A DNA stretch of 64,000 nt from Faecalibacterium prausnitzii (GCF_019967995.1 NZ_CP065377.1:2604001-2668000); one strand, 5' to 3'. Positions 37,951-47,196 are shown, counted from the stretch's first letter. Program-made: numbers and translations. The notes: generated by a model from the letters alone, not told the origin.

Positions 37951-39833
37951 GCTTCGCCTCCGCGAAAACGTACGGTCACCGTTCCCTCTTTCAGCCGCCG
38001 CAGATCGTCGCTCTCCGAGAAATCCTCCCGGTCGCGGGTCAGATTGGGGTTGTAGTAGGGGTCGTCCAGGATATCCTCTTTGCCGTGGATGGCATAGAGC
38101 CGCTGCTGTTCCGCCGCGAACCGCGCCGCCTTGGCCGGGTCTTTCTCGTCACCGCCGCGGCTCTTGCTCTCGTAGTGGACCAGCTGTGCATAGGGCGTCC
38201 AGGCGATGCGGTAGCCCGCATCCCGCACCCGCAGGCAGAAGTCCACATCGTTGAACGCCACCGCGAACTGCTCATCCAGCCCGCCCACTTCGTCGTAGAC
38301 GCTGGCCCGGACCAGCAGGCAGGCCCCCGTCACGGCGGAGAAGTCCTGCACGGTGGCGGTGCGGAACAGGTAGCCGCTGCCGCCCTTCTGCTTATACTTG
38401 TGGCTGTGGCCCGCATAGCCGCCCAGGCCCGTGATGACGCCCGCATGCTGCAGCGTATCGTCCGGATAATAGAGCATGGCACCGCAGATGGCGGCACCAC
38501 CCTTGTGGGCGCACTGCCGCAGCAGTTCGGTGAGCCAGTCTCCGTTCAGGACTTCCACGTCGTTGTTGAGCAGCAGCAGGTACTCGCCCGCAGCCGCTTT
38601 CCGGCCGAAGTTGTTGATGCCGGAGAAGTTGAAGCCCTGTTCCGGGTAGGTAACGACCCGCAGGCCGTCGTACCGCTGCTTTGCCGCTTCGTAGTAGGCA
38701 AAGGTCGCCGGGTCGGTGGAGTTGTTCTCGATGACGATGACCTCGTAATTGTCCCACGTCGTCTTCTTCCAGATGCTTTGCAGGCACTTTTCCAGATCGG
38801 TGGTGTGGTCTTTGTTGGGGATGAGGATGCTGACCTTCGGGTCGCCCTCGATGTCCCACTTCACGCGGTAGGTGCTGGGGAAAAGACCGTCCTCCACGGT
38901 GCCGGTCCGGCCGGTGCGGGCCAGATGGTCGGCCAGCGCCTTTTTCGCGGCTTCGGCCACGTAGGGTTTGGCCTCGGTGCCGCCGGACGTAGACCCGGCG
39001 TGGACCCGCCAGTAATAGAGCACCTGGGGCACATGGGCCGCGCCGCCCACCAGCTCGATGAGCCGGAGGAAGAGGTCGTGGTCCTGGCTGCCGTCGCAGG
39101 CCGGGCGCTCACCGCCCACGGCCTCCCACAGCGTTTTCCGGAAGACGGCCAGATGGCAGATGTAGTTGCAGCAGAGCAGGTAGTCCGGGGCATAATCCGG
39201 CTTGAAATGCGCCACGATGGGCCGCTGGATGGTTTTGGAGAAGAGCGCTTCGTCGCTGTAAAGGAAGCCGTCCGGCTTTCCCTGCGCCCGCAGCTGCAAA
39301 ATGGCCTTGCCCATGGTGTACAGCGCATGGGGGGCCAGAATGTCGTCGTGGTCGGCCAGCGCAAGATATTCGCCCGAAGCAAGGGCTGCTGCCGCGTTCG
39401 TGTTGGCCGCAATGCCCCTGTTTTCGATCTTTTTGTATACGATGCGTTGATTCTTTGCCTGATATTCCTTCACGACCTGCTGCACCCCGGCGTGTTCCGC
39501 ATCGGACGCATCGGCCAGGCAAAGCTCCCCATTGGGGGCCGTCTGCCCAAGGAAGGAATCCAGAAATTCCCGCAGGTATCGTTCCGGCGTATTGTACAGC
39601 GGCGTCAGGATGGAGATGGTCGGCAGGCCGCAGGTGTCTGCCGTCTTCCCGGTCCGTTCGGCGCGCTGGGCTTCCAGCACCTTTTTGGCGGGCAGATAGC
39701 GGGCCTTTTTGCCAAAGCAGCGGCGCCGGACGAAGCCCGCGCCCCGCACCAGCATGGTGCCCAGGCCCTCGTCCTTCGTCAGCTGGACGGCATAGCCCGC
39801 CAGCTCTCTGGCGCGTTTCAGTCGTACATTCAT
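37947..39833 (-). CDS. Two-domain GT2 glycosyltransferase
   Basis: 628 residues with two GT-A domains. The first runs from ISILTPLYNTPERYL (about 73) through ALADHDDIL to the DLFLRLIEL region. The second runs from VSILIPNKDHTTDLEK (about 318) through VIENNSTD and LLLNNDVEV to FNDVDFCLRVRDAGY. Each contains a DXD-like metal site, so two sugars may be added processively or alternately. Downstream of an ABC polysaccharide exporter it is likely to build rhamnose-containing surface glycan. Confidence 0.9.
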   Translation of the reverse strand: MNVRLKRARELAGYAVQLTKDEGLGTMLVRGAGFVRRRCFGKKARYLPAKKVLEAQRAERTGKTADTCGLPTISILTPLYNTPERYLREFLDSFLGQTAPNGELCLADASDAEHAGVQQVVKEYQAKNQRIVYKKIENRGIAANTNAAAALASGEYLALADHDDILAPHALYTMGKAILQLRAQGKPDGFLYSDEALFSKTIQRPIVAHFKPDYAPDYLLCCNYICHLAVFRKTLWEAVGGERPACDGSQDHDLFLRLIELVGGAAHVPQVLYYWRVHAGSTSGGTEAKPYVAEAAKKALADHLARTGRTGTVEDGLFPSTYRVKWDIEGDPKVSILIPNKDHTTDLEKCLQSIWKKTTWDNYEVIVIENNSTDPATFAYYEAAKQRYDGLRVVTYPEQGFNFSGINNFGRKAAAGEYLLLLNNDVEVLNGDWLTELLRQCAHKGGAAICGAMLYYPDDTLQHAGVITGLGGYAGHSHKYKQKGGSGYLFRTATVQDFSAVTGACLLVRASVYDEVGGLDEQFAVAFNDVDFCLRVRDAGYRIAWTPYAQLVHYESKSRGGDEKDPAKAARFAAEQQRLYAIHGKEDILDDPYYNPNLTRDREDFSESDDLRRLKEGTVTVRFRGGEA

Positions 39834-39836
39834 CGC

Positions 39837-40580
39837 TTATGCCTCGCCGCGCTGCGTTGCCTTGTAGGCGTTGCAGACCGTCTCGGTGTCGCCGTTCATC
39901 TTCAGGCGGCCATGGCTCAGCCAGGCGACCTTCGAGCACATCCGCTCGATCTGCTCGATGGAGTGGGACACCAGAATGACCGTGGTGCCGCCCGCCATCA
40001 GCTCCTGCATCCGCTTCTCGCATTTCTGCTGGAAGAGGAAGTCGCCCACCGACAGCACCTCATCGGCGATGAGGATGTCGGGCTTGGTGATGGTGGCGAT
40101 GGCAAAGCCGATGCGGGCCACCATGCCGGAGGAGTAGTTCTTGAGCGGGACGTCCAGAAAGTTCTGCAACTCACTGAACTCCACGATCTCGTCGAATTTC
40201 TCGTCGAGGTACTTGGGCGAGAAGCCCAGCACCGTGCCGTTGAGGTAGATGTTTTCGCGGGCGGTCAGGTCCATGTCAAAGCCCGCGCCCAGCTCGATGA
40301 GGGGCGCAATGGTGCCGTTGACGGTCACTTTGCCTTTGGTGGGCTTGTACACGCCCGCAATGGTCTTGAGCAGGGTGGACTTGCCCGAACCGTTCAGGCC
40401 CACCAGACCATAAAAATCGCCGGGCATGATGTCGAGGCTCACGTCCCGCAGGGCGTAAAACTCATCGTATTGCAGCCGCCCCTGCACCATGGCCAGCAGA
40501 TATTCCTTCAGACTCTCGTGCTTTTCGGTGGAGAGGTTGAAGCACATGGAAACATTGTCCACTTTGATGATCGGTTCCAT
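39837..40580 (-). CDS. Polysaccharide ABC exporter ATPase (Wzt/TagH type)
   Basis: 247 residues. Walker A is GLNGSGKST (about 59-67), the signature YSSGM, Walker B DILIADEVLSVGD, and the switch histidine is in VSHS. The spacing and the DLTARENIYLNG stretch fit the O-antigen or teichoic acid exporter branch. It lacks a C-terminal glycan-binding domain. It pairs with the permease 12 bases upstream. Confidence 0.92.
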   Translation of the reverse strand: MEPIIKVDNVSMCFNLSTEKHESLKEYLLAMVQGRLQYDEFYALRDVSLDIMPGDFYGLVGLNGSGKSTLLKTIAGVYKPTKGKVTVNGTIAPLIELGAGFDMDLTARENIYLNGTVLGFSPKYLDEKFDEIVEFSELQNFLDVPLKNYSSGMVARIGFAIATITKPDILIADEVLSVGDFLFQQKCEKRMQELMAGGTTVILVSHSIEQIERMCSKVAWLSHGRLKMNGDTETVCNAYKATQRGEA

Positions 40581-40592
40581 TTTCTCCCCTCC

Positions 40593-41402
40593 TTAAATGT
40601 GCAGCACAAAGCGGTCCTGCGTTTTGCGGAACATCCAGACGCCCACCACCATGGACAGCACAGCACACAGGCCGCAGACGGCGAACATGTTGAAGTCCAG
40701 CGAGATGCCCCACATCAACGTGCGGCGGAAGCCCGTGATATACCAGTACATCGGGTTCAGCTTGATGATCTGCTGCATGTTGAAGCCGCCGATGGAGAAG
40801 GTCATCTGGGTGGGGTCGTAGAAGATGGCGGAGAAATAGAGCAGCGCCGTGATGAAGACGCTCCAGATGTGCATGATGTCGCGGAAGAACACCGTGGCCG
40901 CTGCCAGAAAAAGCCCCACGCCCAGGCTGAAGAAGAAGAGGGTCACCAGCGGATAGACGGCCTCGATGAGGGTCAGGTGGAACGGTGCCCCGGTGAAGAT
41001 CATCACCAGCAGCAGCGCCACGAAACTGAACACGCAGTTCACCATGGCAAAGCAGCACTTTTCCAGCGGGAAGATATACTTTGGGATATACACCTTTTTG
41101 AGCAGCGGGGCCGCACTGAGCACACTGGACATGCTGGCCGAGGTGGCCTCGTTGAAGAAGTTGAAGAGCAGCTGGCCGCACATCAGGAAGACCGGGAAGT
41201 TGTCGATGCCGCTGCCCCGCATATCCATCAGGCTGCTGAACACGGCCCAGTACACCAGACACATCAGCAGCGGGTTCAGCACGCTCCACAGCACGCCCAG
41301 CACACTGCGGCGGTATTTGAGCTTGAAGTCACGGCTGACGAGGTTCCACAGCAGATAGCGGTACCGCCAGAAGCCGTTGAGCATTCCTTTCCATTTTGCC
41401 AC
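40593..41402 (-). CDS. Polysaccharide ABC exporter permease (Wzm/TagG type)
   Basis: 269 residues, six membrane helices, starting MAKWKGMLNGFWRYRYLLWN with an amphipathic N-terminal segment followed by the family sequence RDFKLKYRRSVLGVLWSVLNP. It moves lipid-linked glycan across the membrane together with the adjacent ATPase. It lies 6 bases after rfbC. Confidence 0.92.
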   Translation of the reverse strand: MAKWKGMLNGFWRYRYLLWNLVSRDFKLKYRRSVLGVLWSVLNPLLMCLVYWAVFSSLMDMRGSGIDNFPVFLMCGQLLFNFFNEATSASMSSVLSAAPLLKKVYIPKYIFPLEKCCFAMVNCVFSFVALLLVMIFTGAPFHLTLIEAVYPLVTLFFFSLGVGLFLAAATVFFRDIMHIWSVFITALLYFSAIFYDPTQMTFSIGGFNMQQIIKLNPMYWYITGFRRTLMWGISLDFNMFAVCGLCAVLSMVVGVWMFRKTQDRFVLHI

Positions 41403-41408
41403 AGGCGA

Positions 41409-41975
41409 TCACCACTTTTCAAAGAACTCGAACTTCTGGGAAGCAAAGGATTCATGCAGCTTGTCCTTGGCGCTGGTCTTGTGCTCGCAGCCGCAGTCCG
41501 GCCACTGCACATTGACGGTGGGGTCGTCGTAGGGGATGCCGCCCTCGCTGGTGGGGTCGTAGACGTCGGTGCACTTGTAGCAGAACTCTGCCACGTCGCT
41601 CAGCACCAGGAAGCCGTGTGCGAAGCCCTCCGGGATATAGAACATCTTCTTGTTCTCCTCGCTCAGGGTCACACCCACCCACTTGCCGAAGGTGGCGCTG
41701 TGGGGGCGGCAGTCCACGGCGACGTCATACACTTCGCCCTTCGTCACGCGCACCAGCTTGCCCTGGGTGTGGTTTTTCTGGAAATGCAGGCCGCGCAGCA
41801 CACCGCGGGTGGAGCGGCTCTGGTTGTCCTGCACGAACTCCTTGTCGATGCCGGCTGCCGCGAACTGGTCCTTCTGATAGGTCTCCATGAAATAGCCGCG
41901 GTCATCGCCGAACACCTGCGGCTCAATGACGACGACACCGGGGATCTCGGTCTGCGTAAATGTGAACTTGCCCAT
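41409..41975 (-). CDS. rfbC: dTDP-4-dehydrorhamnose 3,5-epimerase
   Basis: 188 residues of the RmlC cupin. The catalytic histidine is in RGLHFQKNH, DVAVDCRPHS and the FYIPEGFAHGFLVLSD segment are intact, and the C-terminal substrate loop DPTVNVQWP is present. It makes dTDP-L-rhamnose precursor, so the exported polymer is probably rhamnose-containing. rfbA, rfbB and rfbD are not in this window. First gene of the five-gene polysaccharide operon, preceded by AGAGAGG. Confidence 0.95.
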   Translation of the reverse strand: MGKFTFTQTEIPGVVVIEPQVFGDDRGYFMETYQKDQFAAAGIDKEFVQDNQSRSTRGVLRGLHFQKNHTQGKLVRVTKGEVYDVAVDCRPHSATFGKWVGVTLSEENKKMFYIPEGFAHGFLVLSDVAEFCYKCTDVYDPTSEGGIPYDDPTVNVQWPDCGCEHKTSAKDKLHESFASQKFEFFEKW

Positions 41976-42029
41976 AATTGTTTCCTCTCTGTTTTCTTTT
42001 TTGAAAAATATCGTTTTTGTTTTATTTGG

Positions 42030-42048
42030 AAAAGCCTTGGCGGCTTTT
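42030..42048 (-). terminator. Weak hairpin after the D,D-carboxypeptidase gene
   Basis: AAAAGCC (42030-42036) pairs with GGCTTTT (42042-42048), seven pairs with a 5-base loop, in AT-rich surroundings. It is probably a leaky terminator, so rfbC may also be read from upstream. Confidence 0.5.
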
Positions 42049-42055
42049 GCGCATA

Positions 42056-43369
42056 TTAATGCTTACTTCCTGGCTTTCGCTTTTTCTTTTTTGCCTGCAT
42101 GCGGATGACTGCAAACACCACCACGGCGGCCAGCACAGTGCTGCCCAGCGAGATGGCGATGAGCCCGCCTGCGGTCTTTTTCAGGCTGCGGGAAGCCGGG
42201 AGCGAAACGTCTGCGTTGGCCGCCACGACCTCTTCCAGCCCTTCGATCTTCGCCTTGACACGGACACTGGCCGACTCCTGCGATCCGCTGCCCTGAATGG
42301 TATACACCGCATACGCCTCCGGGTCAACCCCCAAAATATAGCGTTCGGGCAATTCCAGACTCACCGAGACGTTTTCGGCGGTCAGGCCATTGGCCAGCAG
42401 CAGCCGGATGCCGGGGTCACTGACGGTCACGGTGCCCATGGTATCGCCGCCGCCCACGACCTCCAGCTGGGCCGTCACGCCCTGCGCCGGGATCTCGGTG
42501 TAGCCGGTAAAGGTGGAAAACGCATGGTCCAGCAGGGTGCGGACATCGTTGTATTTATCGGTCTTCATGTTGCTCTGCATGGTCACGCAGATGAGCCGGA
42601 CGCCGTTCTGCTCGGCCAGGCAGACGTAGCTGTACCGGGCGATGTTGGTGTAGCCGATCTTTGAACCCAGGATGGCCGGGATATAGAACCGGCTGGACGC
42701 CACCCGCATTTTATCCTGCTGGTGGAAGTACCGGGTCACCGGCTGGACGTTGGTGGGGGCCATGGTGTACATCTCGTTTCGGGTGAAGAGGGTCTCGAAC
42801 CCCGGCTGGGTCAGCGCCCAGCGCAGGATCTGCGCCATGTCGTAACAGCTGGTGTAGTGGTCTTCATCGCTGATGCCGTGCGGGTTGGCGAAATGGGTGT
42901 GCTGCAAACCCAGCTCCTTCACCTGTGCGTTCATCGCGGCCACGCCGTCGGCGATGGTGCCGCCGCCAAAGTATTCGGCCAGCAGGTTCGCACCGTCGTT
43001 GGCGCTGGCCATCATCGTGGCATAGAGGGCGTCCGTCAGCGGAACTTCTTCCTCCTCCTGCAGGGCAATGTGGCTGGAATCCGTGCCCGCCAGCGAGTAG
43101 ACATCCTCGTGGCTGACGGTCAGCTTGACGTCCTCCCATTGGCCCTGCGCCTTTTCACAGGCAAGGCCCAGCGTCATCACCTTGGTGATGGACGCCGGGT
43201 GCAGTTCTTCGTCCATATTCTGCTGTTCCAGCACCAGACCGGTGTCCGCATCAATGATGCAGTAGGCTTCGGTGGTGGTCAGTGCCGGGGCAGCGGCCGC
43301 CGCGCCGGGCACAAAGGCCGTCAGCAGGCAGAGCAGCACCGCACACAGCACGGCGATCTGTTTTTTCAT
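42056..43369 (-). CDS. Serine-type D-Ala-D-Ala carboxypeptidase (PBP5/DacF type)
   Basis: 437 residues: signal peptide (AVLLCLLTAFVPGAAAAAP), transpeptidase-like domain with the SXXK motif SITK (60-63) and SXN as SAND. The third motif, normally KTG, reads GSKIGYT, with Ile in place of Thr. A PBP5-type C-terminal beta domain and an anchor helix (LIAISLGSTVLAAVVVFAVI) with a Lys-rich cytoplasmic end follow. It trims the terminal D-alanine from peptidoglycan stems. Confidence 0.9.
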   Translation of the reverse strand: MKKQIAVLCAVLLCLLTAFVPGAAAAAPALTTTEAYCIIDADTGLVLEQQNMDEELHPASITKVMTLGLACEKAQGQWEDVKLTVSHEDVYSLAGTDSSHIALQEEEEVPLTDALYATMMASANDGANLLAEYFGGGTIADGVAAMNAQVKELGLQHTHFANPHGISDEDHYTSCYDMAQILRWALTQPGFETLFTRNEMYTMAPTNVQPVTRYFHQQDKMRVASSRFYIPAILGSKIGYTNIARYSYVCLAEQNGVRLICVTMQSNMKTDKYNDVRTLLDHAFSTFTGYTEIPAQGVTAQLEVVGGGDTMGTVTVSDPGIRLLLANGLTAENVSVSLELPERYILGVDPEAYAVYTIQGSGSQESASVRVKAKIEGLEEVVAANADVSLPASRSLKKTAGGLIAISLGSTVLAAVVVFAVIRMQAKKKKRKPGSKH

Positions 43370-43402
43370 CTGGTATACTCCATCGTCACTTTAATCTTTT
43401 TT

Positions 43403-43411
43403 AGTATACCA
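43403..43411 (-). promoter_or_regulatory. Extended -10 promoter of the carboxypeptidase gene
   Basis: Minus strand TGGTATACT, 34 bases before the start; a weak TTTTCA lies 17 bases upstream of TATACT. Confidence 0.5.
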
Positions 43412-43445
43412 CACTTTTTCCCCGCTGAAAAGAGAAATGCAACGC

Positions 43446-44033
43446 TCAGAACATCCGCAGCATCGGCTGGAGCTGCCGCCCCTGCAGCGCCGCTTCCAGC
43501 GCGGCGGGCAGCAGCGAAAGATCAGCTTTCAGGCTCTGCGGCTTTTCCAACGGGTCATCCTGCCCGTAGGGCACGAAGTAATAGTGCTTGCGCTGGCGCA
43601 GTCGGGCGATGTTCTCCCCCGATGCGCCCAGGCCGTCGTTGGTGGAGACGGCCACCACCACCGGGCACCCCACCCGCAGCAGGCTTTTTGCCGCCAGCGT
43701 GACCGGCGTGTCGGACAGGCCCGCCGCTAGCCGGGCCAGCGTGGTGCCGGTGCAGGGCGCGATGACCAGCGCCTCAGCCAGATGCTTCGGCCCCAGAGGT
43801 TCCACCGCCTGCAGGCTGTCCAGCACCGGATGCCCGGTCAGCTGCTCCAGCCGCTCTTTCCATTCCGACGCCCGCCCAAAGCGGGTGTCCAGCCGGGATG
43901 CTGCAAAGCTCATGACCGGCAGCAGCTCCCAGCCCTGCCGCACCAGCTGCTCTGCCTGCGCGGCTGCCGCGCCCAGCGTACAGAAGCTCCCGCAGACCGC
44001 AAATGCGGCTCTGCCCCGATGTTGCGTGTTCAT
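43446..44033 (-). CDS. dpaB: Dipicolinate synthase subunit B
   Basis: 195 residues of flavoprotein type: AVCGSFCTLGAA at the N terminus, EALVIAPCTGTTLARLAAGLSDTP in the middle and PVVVAVSTNDGLG. Together with DpaA it makes dipicolinic acid from the lysine-pathway intermediate dihydroxytetrahydrodipicolinate in sporulating cells. Its start overlaps the dpaA stop (ATGA). Confidence 0.88.
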   Translation of the reverse strand: MNTQHRGRAAFAVCGSFCTLGAAAAQAEQLVRQGWELLPVMSFAASRLDTRFGRASEWKERLEQLTGHPVLDSLQAVEPLGPKHLAEALVIAPCTGTTLARLAAGLSDTPVTLAAKSLLRVGCPVVVAVSTNDGLGASGENIARLRQRKHYYFVPYGQDDPLEKPQSLKADLSLLPAALEAALQGRQLQPMLRMF

Positions 44034-44824
44034 GCACTCCCCTCCCGTTCCCGCAGGATCTCACAGACCGTCTGCGCCACAAATTCGCCCGCCGTCTCCG
44101 GTGCGCAGGCCGCTGGCAGGCTCAGCGCATGGAGCGCCGTCAGTCCCAGCCGCCGGGCGGCCGCAAAATCGGTGCCGCCGGGGCGGGATGCCAGATCCAC
44201 GATGAGGCTTCCCGGCCGCAGCGCCGCCAGCACCGGCTCGGTGAGCACCACCGCCGGGATGGTGTTCACCACCGTATCAAACGCCGGGGACACCCCGGCC
44301 AGTGCCGCCAGCGGGACGCTGCGCAGCCCCAGACTTTCGGCCAGCGCCCGCTGTGCCGGGCGGCGGGCCGCAATGGTCACGTCGGCCCCCAGCGCCGCCA
44401 GACGCGGCCCCAGCGCCTGCCCCACCGGTCCGAAGCCGGTCACCAGCACCCCGCTGCCCCAGAGCGTCCGCTTCCGCTGACGGAGCAGGATGGCGAGACA
44501 GCCCTCTGCCGTCGGGATGGCGTTCCGGATGGTCAGCTCCTCCCGCGCAAAGTAATCCACCAGCTCGACCCCGGCCTCCTGCGCGATCTGCTTTGCCTGC
44601 GCCGAGAGCCTGCCGCCCAGCGCCAGTGCCCCCGGCTTTGCCGCCCGCAGCAGCTCCGCCAGCGGTGTGCGGGTCTCATCCAGCGGCAGCGGCAGCAAAA
44701 TATAATCCGCAAGGGCTACCTGTTCTGCCCCGCAGACGGCGTATCCCGCCCGCGCCAGCGCCCGGCCCGCTGCCGCCTGCCGCGCGTCGCCGCCGATCAC
44801 CGCAACCTGCTTTCGTCCTTCCAT
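44030..44824 (-). CDS. dpaA: Dipicolinate synthase subunit A
   Basis: 264 residues. The N-terminal dipicolinate-synthase domain starts VAVIGGDARQ. EELTIRNAIPTAEG precedes a Rossmann domain with VLVTGFGPVGQALGPRLAALG. The late LIVDLASRPGGTDF motif is typical of DpaA/SpoVFA. The usual length is about 290, so this form is slightly short. These genes are normally under mother-cell sigma-K control; I see no convincing sigma-K promoter upstream. Confidence 0.88.
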   Translation of the reverse strand: MEGRKQVAVIGGDARQAAAGRALARAGYAVCGAEQVALADYILLPLPLDETRTPLAELLRAAKPGALALGGRLSAQAKQIAQEAGVELVDYFAREELTIRNAIPTAEGCLAILLRQRKRTLWGSGVLVTGFGPVGQALGPRLAALGADVTIAARRPAQRALAESLGLRSVPLAALAGVSPAFDTVVNTIPAVVLTEPVLAALRPGSLIVDLASRPGGTDFAAARRLGLTALHALSLPAACAPETAGEFVAQTVCEILREREGSA

Positions 44825-44898
44825 GCCCGGCTCCCCCTCTCCAAGATCTGTGTCAGCCTATGCCGGGCCGGGCAGTGATGTGACTGCAAACGCAAAAG

Positions 44899-44933
44899 GC
44901 CCCGGAGCGAGGCCGCATGGCTCGCTCCGGGGC
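44899..44933 (-). terminator. Terminator of the lipoprotein gene
   Basis: Minus strand: GCCCCGGAGCGAG and CTCGCTCCGGGGC form a perfect 13-bp stem followed by CTTTTGCGTTTG. Confidence 0.88.
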
Positions 44934-45019
44934 AGGAGTGTGATTCAATGATTCGTTTGGTGCAGTTCAGGGTGTTTCAATCTTATTGCAATGCCCAAGT
45001 TAAAAGGTATCGTTCGAAG

Positions 45020-45577
45020 TTATGCCTTCACAGCCTGAGTAGGAGTCTTGATGACTGCGATGGTGTAAGTAACACCGTTGATGGTGACATCAGCAAAGCC
45101 GATCAGAGAAACAGCATCCTTAGCGTACTCATACTTACCAACCGGCTTAAAGGTTACGGAGTTCATCAAAATAGAGATAGCATCGATGCCACTGTCAAAG
45201 GTGTTGTACAGTTTGCTGTCATACTTAATCTTCTGGGTATAGCCAATGACATACTCATTCTGCTTATCATCAAGAGCCTTATAGATATCGGATACCTTGG
45301 CGGTCATCTGAGTCTTGATAGTAGAGTCTTCCTTCACGTCAGAAGCCAGAATATCAGCCACCTTCTTGGCCATCGCCTTCATATCGCCGTCGGCCTTGAC
45401 TTCCTTAATTGCAATATTCTTGCTCTGCATAATGGAGATAGCCTGAGCAGTCTTCAGGCTATCATTGAAAATCTTAATGATTTCCTTCTCATTCACAGAA
45501 GTACCGCAGCCGGTCAGGACTGCCAGTGCCATAACGCCAGCGAGCGCAATCGCCATGAGCTTTTTGAACATTTTCAT
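45020..45577 (-). CDS. Secreted lipoprotein of unknown function
   Basis: 185 residues starting at 45577 behind GGAGG. It has a lipoprotein signal (KKLMAIALAGVMALAVLTGC) with the lipobox cysteine at residue 24, then a Lys/Asp-rich domain with no motif I recognise. Codon use is visibly more AT-rich than in the genes on either side, suggesting acquisition or a special expression regime. It has its own promoter and terminator. Confidence 0.8.
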   Translation of the reverse strand: MKMFKKLMAIALAGVMALAVLTGCGTSVNEKEIIKIFNDSLKTAQAISIMQSKNIAIKEVKADGDMKAMAKKVADILASDVKEDSTIKTQMTAKVSDIYKALDDKQNEYVIGYTQKIKYDSKLYNTFDSGIDAISILMNSVTFKPVGKYEYAKDAVSLIGFADVTINGVTYTIAVIKTPTQAVKA

Positions 45578-45654
45578 AATCGTATCCTCCAAAATAGTTT
45601 CGCACTGCACCCATCCGAGTGATGGTCTTTCCATACACCCGATTTGTTGGCCTT

Positions 45655-45683
45655 ATATTACCATTTTGTCACAATTTATTCAA
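45655..45683 (-). promoter_or_regulatory. Promoter of the lipoprotein gene
   Basis: Minus strand: TTGAAT (45678-45683), 17-base spacer, TAATAT (45655-45660). Confidence 0.6.
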
Positions 45684-45760
45684 TAGGTTATTTTATTTTT
45701 GTATCATATCACAATTTCAAGGCCGCAAAATTGGAGATTCCAGCAAAAAAAACGCCAAAC

Positions 45761-45808
45761 AAAGAGCCATCCCCACGGCGCAGGAATCGCACCGTGAGAA
45801 TGGCTCTT
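45761..45808 (-). terminator. Terminator of the TRAP transporter operon
   Basis: Minus strand: AAGAGCCATTCTCACGG pairs with CCGTGGGGATGGCTCTT, then TGTTTGGCGTTTTTTTT. Confidence 0.88.
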
Positions 45809-45854
45809 GCAGATAGGTTATCGTTTCAGGAGAAGAAACTTGCTCACACGCACA

Positions 45855-47195
45855 TCAGTGGATGAACACCGGGCCAAGGGGATTGGGGATGGGGCTGACG
45901 TAGCCGCCCAGCAGCTTGGGGATGGCCAGGCTGATGTCGGGGATAAAGGTCAGCAGCACCAGGGCGATGAACATGCACAGGTAGAACGGCAGGGTCGCCT
46001 TGACGACCTTTTCCATGGGGCGCTTTGCAACGGCAGAGCCGATGAACAGGACCGCGCCGACAGGAGGAGTCAGCAGGCCGATGCCGCAGTTCAGCACCAC
46101 GATGATACCGAACTGGATGGGGTCGATGCCAATGGAGGTTGCAATGGGCAGCAGGATGGGGGTAGCGATCAGGATGATGGGGGCCATATCCATGATGCAG
46201 CCCAGAACCAGAATGATGACATCAATGAGCAGGGCGATGATGTAGGGGTTATCGGTCACGCTGGTGATGGCGTTTGCGGCCAGATCGGGCACATGCAGCA
46301 TGGTCAGGCAGTTGCCGAACACCGCAGAGGTGGCGATCAGGATCAGGACGATGGACAGGGTGTTCACACACTCGTCCAGAGCGTACCAGACGCCCTTCCA
46401 ATCCAGGCCCTTGTAAATGAACACGGACACGAACAGGGAGTAGATAACGGCGATGGCTGCGGACTCTGTGGCGGTGAACACGCCGCCCACAACACCAAAG
46501 ACAACGATGACAACGGCAGCCAGCGCCCAGATGGAAGTACCAAGCTGCTTGATGAAGCCCTTGATGCTGAAGGGCGAGCCCTTGGGGTAGTTTTCCTTGA
46601 CGGAGATGATGTAGGAGCCGATCATCAGGACGATGGCCAGCAGAGCGCCGGGCAGGTAGCCAGCCAGGAACAGGCTGCCCACGGAGATGCCGCCGGCGGT
46701 GGTGGCGTAGATGACCATGTTATGGCTCGGAGGAACCAGCAGGCCCTCGCAGGAGGAGGTGATGGTAACAGCAGTGGAGAAGTCAGCATCGTAGCCCTGA
46801 TCCACCATCATGGGGATCATAATGGAGCCGATGGAAGCAGTATCGGCGGAGGCGGAACCGGAAATGCCGCCGAAGAAGTAGGAAGCCACGATGTTGACCA
46901 TGGCCATGCCGCCGCGCATCCAGCCGACGCAGGCATCCGCCAGAGCGATCAGTTTTTCAGAGATGCCGCCGGAGCCCATAAGCACACCCATGGTGATGAA
47001 GAAGGGCACGGCCATCAGGCTGAAGGACGAAATGCCCTTGACCATCAGACGGCAAACATCCGTAAGGGCCTGGCCCTGCACCATCAGGCAGAACACACTG
47101 GAAAGGCCAACGGCGTATGCAATGGGGAACCGCAGAAAGATCATCACAAAGAAGCTGACCAGAAGGACAAGGATCGCCAGTGTCTGAACTGTCAT
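45855..47195 (-). CDS. dctM: TRAP transporter large permease
   Basis: 446 residues and about 12 membrane segments, beginning MTVQTLAILVLLVSFFVMIF, with the family segments MGSGGISEKLI, FGGISGSASADTASIGSIMIP and PPVGAVLFIGSAV. The 12-TM unit carries an acidic substrate with Na+. It ends the dctP-dctQ-dctM order and lies 1 base after dctQ. Confidence 0.93.
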   Translation of the reverse strand: MTVQTLAILVLLVSFFVMIFLRFPIAYAVGLSSVFCLMVQGQALTDVCRLMVKGISSFSLMAVPFFITMGVLMGSGGISEKLIALADACVGWMRGGMAMVNIVASYFFGGISGSASADTASIGSIMIPMMVDQGYDADFSTAVTITSSCEGLLVPPSHNMVIYATTAGGISVGSLFLAGYLPGALLAIVLMIGSYIISVKENYPKGSPFSIKGFIKQLGTSIWALAAVVIVVFGVVGGVFTATESAAIAVIYSLFVSVFIYKGLDWKGVWYALDECVNTLSIVLILIATSAVFGNCLTMLHVPDLAANAITSVTDNPYIIALLIDVIILVLGCIMDMAPIILIATPILLPIATSIGIDPIQFGIIVVLNCGIGLLTPPVGAVLFIGSAVAKRPMEKVVKATLPFYLCMFIALVLLTFIPDISLAIPKLLGGYVSPIPNPLGPVFIH

Positions 47196-47196
47196 A

